Shown: positions 1 through 9,110, counted from the stretch's first letter. The stretch: 64,000 nucleotides of DNA from Roseivirga pacifica (GCF_900111145.1 NZ_FOIR01000003.1:372001-436000), one strand, 5' to 3'. Translations and numbers: made by a program. The notes: a model not told the origin generated them from the sequence alone.

Positions 1-199
1 CCATGCTATCGCCCCACTTAGAAATGATCTTATAAGAAAAGCCTTCTGGTAGGTCTAAATAGTTGTTTGGATCGGTAATTAATTGACTCTTAATCCCTTC
101 TTCTGTTACCGTTTTCATGCTACATCTAGAAAGTGTAGCAAAGCCAAGGCTAACAATGGCCGATTGTTTAATGAATTTTCGTCTGCTGTTCGAGGTCAT
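1..199 (-). CDS. PhoX-like (DUF839) Tat-exported phosphatase, N-terminal part
   Basis: The first 66 residues of a protein that runs off the left edge of the window. It begins with a twin-arginine signal (S-R-R-K-F-I-K at residues 5-11) followed by a hydrophobic stretch and a Cys at residue 26. It then has the segment PNNYLDLPEGFSYKIIS, which resembles the start of mature PhoX/DUF839 alkaline phosphatases. These are Tat-exported, metal-dependent phosphomonoesterases of the periplasm or outer membrane. The gene lies 223 bp downstream of the phosphodiesterase gene on the same strand, separated by a palindromic repeat, so it may be a separate unit or the end of the phosphonate locus. The family call rests on a short N-terminus only. 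Confidence 0.6.
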   Translation of the reverse strand, partial: MTSNSRRKFIKQSAIVSLGFATLSRCSMKTVTEEGIKSQLITDPNNYLDLPEGFSYKIISKWGDSM

Positions 200-222
200 G
201 GTCTCTGAAATTGAAAAACGTG

Positions 223-338
223 AGAGGCTGTTTCTAAAGCTCATTCCGTCACCTTGAACTTGTTTCAAGGTCTCTTATTAAGTGAAAAGATTCTGAAGTA
301 AATTCAGAATGACGGCACAAACACTTGAAACAGCCTCT
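223..338. repeat. REP-like palindromic element, copy A
   Basis: A nested palindromic element. The outer 12-bp perfect stem pairs 223-234 with 327-338 (AGAGGCTGTTTC / GAAACAGCCTCT). A middle stem pairs 246-251 with 310-315 (CCGTCA / TGACGG). Two inner hairpins sit at 252-270 (CCTTGAA / TTCAAGG) and 290-310 (ATTCTGAA / TTCAGAAT). Copy B at 1516-1650 has the same layout and shares the right inner hairpin. It probably also acts as the transcript end of the phosphodiesterase gene. Elements of this type are common dispersed repeats in Bacteroidetes genomes. Confidence 0.75.
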
Positions 339-422
339 ACACTGTTACTGATAAAAACTAAACCTAATCTACTTTAAATAGATATCTATGCAGGGTTCAA
401 CACATGAACCCTTTGTTAACTT

Positions 423-1502
423 TTACTTAATGAATGCTTCGACCGGTTTTCCGGCTCCTTTGAGCGGGTAATTCAGGCCTAATAACTTTGCCACTGTAGC
501 CGCTACCTGATTTTGGTATGCCTTTCCGCTTTTAACTTCGCCTAAGGCTGGAGTATCGGGGCCAATGGCGGCCATCCATATTTGGCCTGCTCCTTTAATA
601 TCTGTACCATGGCTTCTCCAAGTATCTTTTGGCTGCGTGCCTCGGCCATGGTCTGTAGTAATAATCAATGTGGTTTTGTCTTTGTACTGAGGAGTTGACT
701 GAATATACTCCCAAACTTCCTTGATAAACTGATCGGTTTGTTTGGCCGATTTCAAGTAGTGATCGTACTCACCATCATGGGCAAAATCGTCAGTTTCGCC
801 ATATGATATGTATACAAGCTTAGGCGCGTGCTTCTTCACATACTCCATGGCAAAATGGTGCGTAAAAGCATCGAGTCTTACGCCTCCCCAAGGGCTGGGG
901 ATTTCGTCTTGAAGCTTATTTAAAAATGCTTCTTTGTCAGAAAGTGGTTTGTCTGTTGACTTTTCGAAGCCTGCATTCACAGGTACACCGCTTCGCTCTT
1001 CGTTAATGATGTAAGGAAAAACATCCCAAGACCCGAAAGCAGCTACTTTACCTTCAAAACCAGCCTGCTTATTCGCAAACTCAAGAATGGTTTCATTCGG
1101 ATTTTGGATTTTAGCGTTTGAATTGATCCTTTCATCATCTGCCTTTCCTGTAAGAATTTCGTTGTAACCAGGGTAAGAGAACCACATGTTGTTGGTACAA
1201 TCCACCGTACTACCAAGTGCTCTATTTCCTAAAAGTTGCCCTTCTTTGGCAAGTGTGTTCCAAAAGAAAGGCATTAAAGTTTCTCTTCTTTCTTTTGGGG
1301 TATCTTTCCAGAATAGGGCCTTAAGTTCTTCTGTATTACCTACATACTTTTTATCACCGATCAAACTTTCATCAGCTCCGGTGTAAAGCTCTTGCCAACG
1401 TAGGCCGTCAAAGGTAATTACGAACACATTTTCTGTTTTGTGCTGGGCACATGCGCTAAGGGTTACTGCGCAAAAAATTAGGGCTACAACGTATTTCTTC
1501 AT
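423..1502 (-). CDS. Alkaline phosphatase superfamily lipoprotein (type I phosphodiesterase/nucleotide pyrophosphatase-like)
   Basis: A 359-residue lipoprotein: signal peptide with lipobox L-S-A-C and Cys18. The alkaline phosphatase superfamily metal sites are visible: D32 in ITFDGLRW, D238 and H242 in GETDDFAH, D284-H285 in TDHGRG, and H298 in RSHG. The likely nucleophile lies in FSYPGYNEILTG (around S109), where the usual family members have Thr or Ser. Expected activity is hydrolysis of phosphate mono- or diesters, or possibly of phosphonate esters, in the periplasm or at the cell surface. It lies downstream of SusD on the same strand, with a REP-like element on each side, which fits release of phosphonate or phosphate headgroups before import. 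The superfamily also includes phosphonoacetate hydrolase; nothing seen decides between these substrates. Confidence 0.8.
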   Translation of the reverse strand: MKKYVVALIFCAVTLSACAQHKTENVFVITFDGLRWQELYTGADESLIGDKKYVGNTEELKALFWKDTPKERRETLMPFFWNTLAKEGQLLGNRALGSTVDCTNNMWFSYPGYNEILTGKADDERINSNAKIQNPNETILEFANKQAGFEGKVAAFGSWDVFPYIINEERSGVPVNAGFEKSTDKPLSDKEAFLNKLQDEIPSPWGGVRLDAFTHHFAMEYVKKHAPKLVYISYGETDDFAHDGEYDHYLKSAKQTDQFIKEVWEYIQSTPQYKDKTTLIITTDHGRGTQPKDTWRSHGTDIKGAGQIWMAAIGPDTPALGEVKSGKAYQNQVAATVAKLLGLNYPLKGAGKPVEAFIK

Positions 1503-1515
1503 GAGTTGAGTATTT

Positions 1516-1650
1516 AAAAGAGACCGTCAAAAACAGTTCTAAATCGTACCCCTGAATTCATTTCAGGGTCTGCCAAAACACGTAGAACCTCTTACAGATT
1601 CTGAAACAAGTTCAGAATGACGGTTCCGTTATTTTTGATCGGTCTCTTTT
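1516..1650. repeat. REP-like palindromic element, copy B
   Basis: Same architecture as the element at 223-338. The outer stem pairs 1516-1526 (AAAAGAGACCG) with 1640-1650 (CGGTCTCTTTT), extended by A5 (1529-1533) against T5 (1632-1636). The inner hairpins are 1550-1568 (CCCTGAA / TTCAGGG) and 1598-1618 (ATTCTGAA / TTCAGAAT), the latter followed by GACGG as in copy A. It fills most of the gap between the SusD gene and the phosphodiesterase gene, and may attenuate read-through from susD. Confidence 0.75.
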
Positions 1651-1677
1651 AGTTAGGGTTGATTGAATCTAAACTAA

Positions 1678-3228
1678 TTAATTTACATCCCACCAAACTT
1701 TGGTGGTATTGTCATCAGCTCCTTGGCTTTGAACCGCTTCATCGTAATTCGCTTTATTCAAAGCCTGAACACTGCTTGGGTAGATGAACCTTACCGGAAC
1801 TGCTGGTTGTACAGCACCAGGGCCAGGTAGAATTTCAGGGTAGTTTGTTCTTCTCCAGTCGAACCAAGATTCGGTACCAGTAAAGAATAATGAAATCCAC
1901 TTTTGTGTACCGATTTTGCTCAACTTATCGTCTTGAGTACCCGTATAGGCCACTTCTGGCTGAGCAAAGTAAGCTGCATCAACTTCTACTGCATCCATGA
2001 TTTCGGTGTAACCACCTTCAGCAAGTCTAGCATCGTAATAATCGAAAGAAGCTTGAATACCTGATGTGTAATAATCTTCGGCAGTACCAGAAGTAATGAA
2101 TCCACGCTCGCGCGCCTCTGCCAAAACAAACTGCTGCTCAGAATAGCTTATGATCATAGCCTGACGCGCTGTAGGCGAAGCGTTATCGTCACAAGCAGAG
2201 CAAGAAAACATTAAACCAACTCTTGAAATGAAGTTAGAACCACCTTTGGTTGGGTCGCCACTTGGCGCATACTGAAGTGCTTCCTCATCGGCCAAACCAT
2301 TTGGCACACCTTGGTAATCGTCCCAATTACCGACCATACCAGCACCAGAGTCGGTAGTTGGTTGAGCGTACACAAAGAGTCTGGTATCACCTAATGACTT
2401 CAACGTGTTTTCCATTTTCTCGCTTAAGCGATACTCATCAAAAGAACCTGAACGTGTAGTGTAAAGCGGCTGCTGGTTAGGCAAATCGGCCAAATACTGT
2501 AACGCTACGTTGTCCTCGTTTCCTTCCATAATCGGATAAGTAACAGGGTCATTCAAAATTGCCTGCATTGCACTGCTAGGATCAACTCTGTCCGACAACC
2601 TCATGTGTACTCTAAGCAACAAAGAGTTGGCAAATTTCTTCCATCTCATAATGTCGCCATCAAAAAGAATATCACCATCAATACCCGCACCACTAGGGTC
2701 TAGCAAGCTATTACCTTCGGTTAGGCTAGCGATAATTCCCTGGTAAACAGTCTGCTGATCGTCAAACTTAGGCAGGTTAGTACCTTCCTTAGCCATAGTT
2801 GCTTCAGTGTAAGGAATGTTTCCGTAGCTATCAGTAAGCACAGAGTATAACCAAGATTCGAAAACCAAAGCCACACCTTTGTAATTGTTGTTTCCTGTTT
2901 CTTCAGCAATGCGCTTAATGTTCTCCAAATCGCGCATAATGTTGTAGTACGAATTGTAAGGGTTCGATTCAGGACCCCAGTTGTATCTATCTTCGTTGGT
3001 AAACTGGATTTTTGCAGAATACTGCATTACCACGTTACCTGTACCCCATGCCTTTCCGGCATTTTCGTTAATCCCGTTTCTTAAAACAGTAGGCAAAAGC
3101 AAAGATGCCGGTACCGACTCAGGACTGTTCGGGTTCTCGTTTAATTCTTCGAATCCATCATCACACGAGGCTACTGTTACAAGTAAAGCCAATACAACGA
3201 TGGTCGCTTTTATATTGAAAAGTTTCAT
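1678..3228 (-). CDS. SusD/RagB-family nutrient-binding outer membrane lipoprotein (SusD-like 2 type)
   Basis: A 516-residue lipoprotein: signal peptide with lipobox V-A-S-C (Cys22) followed by acidic D-D, a pattern typical of surface-exposed Bacteroidetes lipoproteins. SusD-family landmarks include NENPNSP near the N-terminus, the segment RWKKFANSLLLRVHMRLSD, and a C-terminal KVWW-D-N ending that recurs in the partial SusD at the right edge of the window. SusD proteins form the lid over the SusC transporter and bind substrate. It follows susC with a 20-bp gap, so the two are co-transcribed. The substrate cannot be read from sequence; the neighbouring phosphatases and C-P bond enzymes suggest a phosphonate- or phosphate-bearing molecule rather than a plain glycan. 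Confidence 0.93.
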   Translation of the reverse strand: MKLFNIKATIVVLALLVTVASCDDGFEELNENPNSPESVPASLLLPTVLRNGINENAGKAWGTGNVVMQYSAKIQFTNEDRYNWGPESNPYNSYYNIMRDLENIKRIAEETGNNNYKGVALVFESWLYSVLTDSYGNIPYTEATMAKEGTNLPKFDDQQTVYQGIIASLTEGNSLLDPSGAGIDGDILFDGDIMRWKKFANSLLLRVHMRLSDRVDPSSAMQAILNDPVTYPIMEGNEDNVALQYLADLPNQQPLYTTRSGSFDEYRLSEKMENTLKSLGDTRLFVYAQPTTDSGAGMVGNWDDYQGVPNGLADEEALQYAPSGDPTKGGSNFISRVGLMFSCSACDDNASPTARQAMIISYSEQQFVLAEARERGFITSGTAEDYYTSGIQASFDYYDARLAEGGYTEIMDAVEVDAAYFAQPEVAYTGTQDDKLSKIGTQKWISLFFTGTESWFDWRRTNYPEILPGPGAVQPAVPVRFIYPSSVQALNKANYDEAVQSQGADDNTTKVWWDVN

Positions 3229-3248
3229 TATTGTCTAATTAGATGAGG

Positions 3249-6200
3249 TTAAAATTTGATGTTCAAGTTGAAACCAATGCTTCTTGCAGAAGGATAAGCC
3301 ATGTTTTCGATACCTGGCTGAAGCGTACCACCGCTCATTGCCATTACATCTGGATCGAAGTGTGGGTTTTCTGTCCACAATGCTAGGTTTCTACCTACTA
3401 CTGAGAATTTAACAGATTGTAAGAAGCTGTTTTCGAACCAAGTTCTTGGGAAAGTGTAGCTCAATCTTACTTCTCTCAATTTCACATAAGAAGCATCGTA
3501 TTTGGCAGCCTCTACGTTGTTACGCTCGTAGTAACGGTTGTGCCAGTTTCTAGAACTAACCTTTGTTGTGTTTGGAGAGTAAGAACCATCAGGATTCTCA
3601 ACCACACCAGGAGAAACGATACCGTTTTCTTCTAGCGAAAGATCATAACCATTTTCACGTCCGTAAAGCGTTTCTTTCAACTGACCAGAAGTACTACCAA
3701 TGGTTTTTGTTCTTGAAACTACAATACCTCCTTGACGGATGTCGAATAAGAAGTTCAAATCGAAGTTCTTGTAAGAGAACGAGTTCTGAATACCCATCAT
3801 CCAATCTGGGTTGTAGTTACCTTGCTTTTTCAACTCTGGGTCTCTTAATGGTGTACCTTCTGCAGAGTGAATAATCTGGCCGTAGTACTCGCTATTAGGA
3901 TCTTCTACTCTAGCAAAACCAACACCGTAGATGTCGCCCATTCTTTCGCCTTCTCTAGCCTGAACGTAAGCGCCATTTCTTTCTGTAAGTGTGTAAGCAT
4001 CAATGTTTTCATCAAGCTCAATTACAGTAGATCTGTTTCTGGTGAAGTTCACACCAACATCCCAGCTCAAACCATTTCCTTTCTGAATAGGAGAACCCAT
4101 TACCATTAGCTCCATACCGCTGTTTTTGATCTCACCGGCATTGATGATACGGCTGCTGTAACCAGTGGCAATATCCAATGTGATCGGAATAATCTGATCT
4201 CTGGTACGGTTGTCATAGTAAGTGAAATCAACTCCCAAACGACCGTCTAAGAATCTCAAATCAGCACCAATTTCGTAAGAAGAAGTTCTTTCAGGCTTCA
4301 ACTCGCTATTAGCCAAAGTAGAAGATTCTGATTTTGCCTGAACACCACCCCAAGCTGTGCTTGAGCCATAAACATTACTTAAGCTGTATGGATTGGTATC
4401 GTTACCTACTTCAGCATATGCCAATCTTAGTTTGGCAAAAGAGATTGCGTTTGGCAACAAGAAGATATCGCTAAGTGCTGCACTCAAAGTAGCAGATGGA
4501 TAGAAGTAGCTGTTGTTTTCAGCTGGCAATGTAGAAGACCAGTCGTTACGCCCTGTTACATCAAGGAAAATCATGTTTTTATAGGCCAACTGACCAAAAC
4601 CGTAGAAAGAGTTGATCTTCTTTTCAGCATCGTACTGCTCTACCTGAAGGTTCACTGCAGAGTTAGAGAAGTTGTAGATTTCTGGAATTAACAACTGAGG
4701 AGCAACTGTTTTATTAAAGTTGTTCGTTTGTCTCATTTGGTTTCCACCCACCGACACTGTGAATCTGAAATCGTTGTTCAACGTTTTGTCGTAAGTCAAA
4801 AGGAAGTCAGAGTTTTGCTCGTAGAAGTAAAGTCTATCTTCTCTGTACATACCTTGAGGGAAACGCTGCGTACTGAAAGCTCTCTTTCTATCGCGAAGCT
4901 CGTTGTAGAAATCGATACCTGTTCTTACCATCAAGCTCAACTCATCAGTAAACTGATAAGTAGCTGAAACAGTACCGAACATTCTATCCTTGTTCTGCCC
5001 GTTTGTATTCTCATAAGTAGTGAAATACGGGTTATCGTGGTAGTTGTAGTTGTAGTTAAACTGCTGCTGACCTTCCAAACCTGGCATCCAGTAGTTTCTT
5101 AGGTTGTTGGTGTTGATCTGGCGACCGTACCAAATCCACAAATACATCAAACTTTCAGTACCGTAGCTAATTGCTGGTCTGTTACCACTTTTAGAATTCA
5201 CATAGTTTACAGAAGCATTTACCGTTAGCTTTTCAGTAAGGTTAAGTCCTGTTTTTAGTGATAGTGTATTTCTCTTCAAATCTGTATTTGGCACCATTCC
5301 TTGTTGGTCAAGGTTGGTCCAAGATAAACGCACATTGCCATTGTCTCCGGCAGAAGTTAAGCTCACGTTGTTCGAGAAGGTAATACCTGTTTCGAAGAAA
5401 TCGTTGATGTTATCTGGACTGGCTGTCCAAGGTGTTGGTGTAATTGTGCTACCAGCAGGCGCGTTCAAATCACCACCTCTAAAACCATCTACATTTCTTG
5501 GAGAATCGAACTGAGGAATCAACTGACCATCCATTTTAGGTCCCCAGCTTTCATCCACACCATCGGCAATACCCGAACCAGAACCATCAACAAATGTAAA
5601 CTGGCCGTTGTTACCCTGACCGTAAACATCTTGCCACTCTGGCAATCTCAAAGGATTCTCGAAAGTAACGTTAGAGTTCACTGAAACGCCCAAGCCTTTC
5701 TTTCCTTTACCCGACTTAGTGGTAATTAAGATAGCACCGTTTGCTGCTCTAGATCCGTAAAGTGCTGCAGCCGCAGGCCCTTTCAATACAGAAATAGTTG
5801 CAATGTCATCAGGGTTAACCTCACCGGCAGAGTTACCATAATCAACCTCTAAGTTTCCGTTGCCAGAAGCTCCTGGGTTGCTATTACTAATAGGAATACC
5901 ATCAACCACAAACAGCGGTTGGTTAGCATTTATGTTCAAAGAAGATTCTCCACGAATGATAACACGAGAAGACCCACCAACACCAGAACCAGAGCCTGTA
6001 ATTTGAACACCTGCTACTTTACCGCTAAGCGAGTTCACCACGTTGGTTTCGCGTGCTTCTACAAGGTCATCGCCTTGTACCTCTTGTACCGAATAACCAA
6101 GTGCTTTAGTTTCACGCTCAACACCCAATGCAGTTACTACTACTTCTTCAAGCGAAGTAACCAGCTCTGTCATTCGTACATCAATCGTAGTTCTAGTACC

Positions 6201-6509
6201 TATTTGCTCCTCTAGTGTTTGATAACCCACAAAAGAGAATGTTAAAACAGTTGCATCGTCAGGCGCACTAATTGTGTACTTACCGTCAATGTCTGTAACC
6301 ATACCAATGGTAGTACCCTTAACCGCAACGGTTACAAGGGGAAGTGGCTCGTTAGTAGCTGCATCATATACAGTACCCGTAATTGTTTTGTTTGCTGCCT
6401 TTGAAAGCTCGTTTGCAAGTGTGGTGTTTGCACCGAATACTCCCATAATTAGTGCTAAGGCAGTAAGCCAAATCGAAAGACGAAAAGGCCTATTCGCACA
6501 TTTTTTCAT
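3249..6509 (-). CDS. SusC/RagA-family TonB-linked outer membrane transporter
   Basis: A 1086-residue protein with a signal peptide (about residues 1-33) and a carboxypeptidase-regulatory-like domain at about 42-125 (ITGTVYDAATNEPLPLVTV). The plug domain at about 130-245 carries the SusC hallmarks ALGVERETKALGYSVQEV and LFVVDGIPI. A 22-strand-type beta-barrel ends in IGFNLNIKF with a terminal Phe. It imports large substrates across the outer membrane with its SusD partner, powered by TonB-ExbBD encoded elsewhere. No ECF sigma/anti-sigma pair is adjacent. I see no TAnnTTTG promoter box in the 184 bp upstream, so expression may depend on read-through from the catabolic genes. Confidence 0.95.
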   Translation of the reverse strand: MKKCANRPFRLSIWLTALALIMGVFGANTTLANELSKAANKTITGTVYDAATNEPLPLVTVAVKGTTIGMVTDIDGKYTISAPDDATVLTFSFVGYQTLEEQIGTRTTIDVRMTELVTSLEEVVVTALGVERETKALGYSVQEVQGDDLVEARETNVVNSLSGKVAGVQITGSGSGVGGSSRVIIRGESSLNINANQPLFVVDGIPISNSNPGASGNGNLEVDYGNSAGEVNPDDIATISVLKGPAAAALYGSRAANGAILITTKSGKGKKGLGVSVNSNVTFENPLRLPEWQDVYGQGNNGQFTFVDGSGSGIADGVDESWGPKMDGQLIPQFDSPRNVDGFRGGDLNAPAGSTITPTPWTASPDNINDFFETGITFSNNVSLTSAGDNGNVRLSWTNLDQQGMVPNTDLKRNTLSLKTGLNLTEKLTVNASVNYVNSKSGNRPAISYGTESLMYLWIWYGRQINTNNLRNYWMPGLEGQQQFNYNYNYHDNPYFTTYENTNGQNKDRMFGTVSATYQFTDELSLMVRTGIDFYNELRDRKRAFSTQRFPQGMYREDRLYFYEQNSDFLLTYDKTLNNDFRFTVSVGGNQMRQTNNFNKTVAPQLLIPEIYNFSNSAVNLQVEQYDAEKKINSFYGFGQLAYKNMIFLDVTGRNDWSSTLPAENNSYFYPSATLSAALSDIFLLPNAISFAKLRLAYAEVGNDTNPYSLSNVYGSSTAWGGVQAKSESSTLANSELKPERTSSYEIGADLRFLDGRLGVDFTYYDNRTRDQIIPITLDIATGYSSRIINAGEIKNSGMELMVMGSPIQKGNGLSWDVGVNFTRNRSTVIELDENIDAYTLTERNGAYVQAREGERMGDIYGVGFARVEDPNSEYYGQIIHSAEGTPLRDPELKKQGNYNPDWMMGIQNSFSYKNFDLNFLFDIRQGGIVVSRTKTIGSTSGQLKETLYGRENGYDLSLEENGIVSPGVVENPDGSYSPNTTKVSSRNWHNRYYERNNVEAAKYDASYVKLREVRLSYTFPRTWFENSFLQSVKFSVVGRNLALWTENPHFDPDVMAMSGGTLQPGIENMAYPSARSIGFNLNIKF

Positions 6510-6608
6510 AAATTAGAATGTTTGTTAAAGTTGACTTTAAGGTTGCTTTAGTAAATGTTTTTTGTTTTTGGTCTGATTTTCCGCCAAGATCACTCAGGCC
6601 ATTAAAAA

Positions 6609-6643
6609 CGATTAATCGAAGTGCCTTAGGGCACTTCTTTTTT
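6609..6643 (+). terminator. Hairpin with T-tract facing the plus strand, upstream of susC
   Basis: An 8-bp perfect stem GAAGTGCC (6618-6625) / GGCACTTC (6630-6637) with a TTAG loop, followed at once by seven T residues on the plus strand. This is a textbook intrinsic terminator for rightward transcription, yet no rightward gene precedes it. On the minus strand the same stem is followed by the palindrome CGATTAATCG (6609-6618) and then T5, which could be a weaker attenuator between the FAD oxidase gene and susC. It may end an antisense RNA over the susC leader (inference). Confidence 0.6.
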
Positions 6644-6693
6644 GAGTTTTGATCTTTACATAGGCACTCTTTTTTACGGTTTTGATTGAATCT

Positions 6694-7806
6694 CTATAAC
6701 TGTTCAAGTACATCTTCGGCCAAACCGAACGACAGTGTCATTCCGGCTCCGCCCAATCCATTTATTATCGTCACTCCTTCTTCTGGCGTTAAAACCAGTG
6801 ATGTAGCTCCGTTGGTCATTTTAGGGTAAATGCCATGCCAACGCGAGGCAACCGACCAATCCTTGAAATCGGCAAATTTGGCCAAGTAGTCCAATATCAT
6901 TTGGTCTATAAACTCCTGATTGAAAGGGCTTAAATCTTTTCCGTATTCATGCGAATCGCCAATGGTCAATTCACCGCTTCCGTTTTGAGAAACCATTACA
7001 TTCAAGCCCCACTCTAAAGATTCCGGATGGTTTTGCTCGTAGTAGGCCTTAAGCACAGCATGCGAAGGGGTTTGTTTGAAAGCTTCGTAATGAACGAGCG
7101 TTAAACCACCACAAAGTGCTGGGCCAATCTTCCACTCGTTGGGTTGACTTACCAAGCGCATCATTTGCAGTTTGCATTTGGTAATTTCTTGCGCTTCGAA
7201 CAGTGCTGGATAAAGCGTTTCGAAGTCGGCACCGCTACATACAAAAATGGCATCAGCACTTAGCTCCTCTCCTTTTGCAGTTTTTACCTTCGGGTGATTT
7301 ACTTCTACCACCGTGGTATTCCAGTGAAACTTTACACCTAACTGCTCTTGCAAATAGTTAGGGATCTTAGCTATAGCCTCGCGTGGATCTACAATCAGCT
7401 CCTCATCACTCCAAAGTGCCGCTTTGAGGTCCTTCTTCACAACGGCTTCGGAAGTAACTTGTGCTGGGCTCAGTATTGAATACTGAGGGTTTTCAGCTGC
7501 AAACTCTTCAATTACAGCCAGTTCTTCTGGCAAGTAGGCCATGTGCAAACTCCCAACTTCACCATACCAAATACCGGCCTTTTCGGCTGTCTCCTTCCAG
7601 ATGACTCGTGATTTCATGGCGCGCTCGTACATTTCGCCTTTTGGCTGCCCAATAGGCCACACCATACCAAAATTGCGCACAGAAGCTCCTTGTGCTTGCT
7701 CACTTCTTTCAATCACCTCCACGGCATAGCCTTTTAGCGCCAGCTTTCTTGCTGTTGCCAAGCCCACAATACCGGCTCCCACTACAATGGCTCTCTTCTT
7801 TGTCAT
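6694..7806 (-). CDS. TIGR03364-type FAD-dependent oxidoreductase (proposed aminophosphonate oxidase)
   Basis: A 370-residue DAO-superfamily flavoenzyme. The N-terminal FAD-binding Rossmann motif is V-V-G-A-G-I-V-G-L-A-T-A (residues 8-19), followed by ERS at about 34-36. The block ASVRNFGMVWPIGQP (about 42-56) is the distinguishing conserved stretch of this clade. The C-terminal GGAGMTLSFGLAEDV closes the FAD site. Family knowledge: TIGR03364 proteins co-occur with phosphonatase-like HAD enzymes and are proposed to deaminate aminoethylphosphonate-type compounds oxidatively, giving an aldehyde for C-P cleavage. Here the gene starts 5 bp after the DUF5690 gene ends, and that gene overlaps the HAD gene, so the three are translationally linked. 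The exact amine substrate (AEP, its 1-hydroxy or N-methyl form) is not decidable from sequence. Confidence 0.87.
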   Translation of the reverse strand: MTKKRAIVVGAGIVGLATARKLALKGYAVEVIERSEQAQGASVRNFGMVWPIGQPKGEMYERAMKSRVIWKETAEKAGIWYGEVGSLHMAYLPEELAVIEEFAAENPQYSILSPAQVTSEAVVKKDLKAALWSDEELIVDPREAIAKIPNYLQEQLGVKFHWNTTVVEVNHPKVKTAKGEELSADAIFVCSGADFETLYPALFEAQEITKCKLQMMRLVSQPNEWKIGPALCGGLTLVHYEAFKQTPSHAVLKAYYEQNHPESLEWGLNVMVSQNGSGELTIGDSHEYGKDLSPFNQEFIDQMILDYLAKFADFKDWSVASRWHGIYPKMTNGATSLVLTPEEGVTIINGLGGAGMTLSFGLAEDVLEQL

Positions 7807-7811
7807 AAACT

Positions 7812-9110
7812 TTAGTTCAGCACCAATTGGCCTTCAACAACCGACTGGCGATGGTATTTTCTTTTGAAATAAACTGCGGCAGAAACGGTGATGAGTAGCC
7901 CAAAAACAGAAATCACCAATAGCGAATTCTGAAAAAACCGGGTCCATGACATTTCACCAAAACCTGCCAATTCTTTATAAAAGAGGAAGCCCATGCTCCC
8001 TAAGTATCCAAAACTATCGGCCACATACATTAGAAAGCCCGCATTGCCCTTGTGCCTGAATGCCGACATAAAACGATCGAAGATCACACAGTTAAAAGGC
8101 ACATAAGCCAAATACAAACCGAAGCCCACCATGACCATCCATGGTAAGGCTCCGATTTGTGACTTTGAGAACAAGTATGTAGTGATAAAAATGATTGTAA
8201 AACCAAGACCAATCAGTAAGTGATTGATCATAAATGCTTTGAGATTGTTTTTCACGAAAACCAACAGACATATAATTACCAAAACCGCAAGGGAAATAGG
8301 TACTTCGGTTTTGGTGAAAATGCCAGGTTGCTCGCCATAGCCCTGCTCTGCCCAGATGTTCGCAACAAAGTTGTCGCGCACATCTCTTAACAGCGTAAGG
8401 AATACGTATGCGATAACCAGCATAAGAATACCAGTGGCGTATTTCAGAAAGAAACTCCTTCTTTCCTCCTTACTCATTGCCTCTCGCTTATTTCTGAGTT
8501 GAATATCTTCGGCAGTGGGTTGCGGTGTTTGGTCTAGCACCCAAACACAAAGCAGCAGTGGTAACACAAACACCAAGCCTGTGAAGAATGGCATCCACCA
8601 AGCCGTAATACCAAAATCGAGCATTAAGCCAGCACCAACGGTTTTCACTAAGCCTGAAGAGAAGATGAAACTCACTCCTAGAAATGCGCCCATAAATTCA
8701 GTCGCTCTTCTACCCTCTAAATAACTAAACACTAGTCCCCAAACCATTCCTAACGGGAAGCCATTGATCAGCAGCATTACGATATTAAAAGGCCTGGGGA
8801 CAAGCGGAAAGAGCAAAAGCGCTACCCAGCTAAGGCCTATCAACACAAGTATTTGTTTGGCACGCCCATGCTGACCACGTTCGGCAATAAACTTAATACC
8901 GTAAAACTTGGAGAGCGTGTAGCCAACCGTTTGTGCAAAAATGAGCCAGATTTTATAGTCGATTCCCAGCCATTCAAAACCTTCGAAAGTGGCTGCGGTA
9001 AATGGCTTGCGGAAAGCATACATGCATGAGTAGGTGCCAAAAGCAGCAAGCGCCCCTACGAGTGCTACTACTTTATGATCGGCCTGCTGTAAGTATGCTT
9101 TCAAACTCAT
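7812..9110 (-). CDS. DUF5690-family multi-pass membrane protein, MFS-like candidate permease
   Basis: A 432-residue integral membrane protein with about twelve hydrophobic segments in an MFS-like arrangement. The N-terminal AAFGTYSCMYAFRKPFTAATF resembles the glycerol-3-phosphate/hexose-phosphate antiporter start, where an Arg in the first helices contacts phosphate. I assign it to DUF5690 from that segment and its length. Its start codon overlaps the stop codon of the HAD gene (TAATG-type overlap at 9110), and the FAD oxidase gene follows after 5 bp, which implies a dedicated role in the same pathway. The most economical role is inner-membrane uptake of the aminophosphonate or its phosphoryl product. 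This is inference. Confidence 0.75.
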   Translation of the reverse strand: MSLKAYLQQADHKVVALVGALAAFGTYSCMYAFRKPFTAATFEGFEWLGIDYKIWLIFAQTVGYTLSKFYGIKFIAERGQHGRAKQILVLIGLSWVALLLFPLVPRPFNIVMLLINGFPLGMVWGLVFSYLEGRRATEFMGAFLGVSFIFSSGLVKTVGAGLMLDFGITAWWMPFFTGLVFVLPLLLCVWVLDQTPQPTAEDIQLRNKREAMSKEERRSFFLKYATGILMLVIAYVFLTLLRDVRDNFVANIWAEQGYGEQPGIFTKTEVPISLAVLVIICLLVFVKNNLKAFMINHLLIGLGFTIIFITTYLFSKSQIGALPWMVMVGFGLYLAYVPFNCVIFDRFMSAFRHKGNAGFLMYVADSFGYLGSMGFLFYKELAGFGEMSWTRFFQNSLLVISVFGLLITVSAAVYFKRKYHRQSVVEGQLVLN

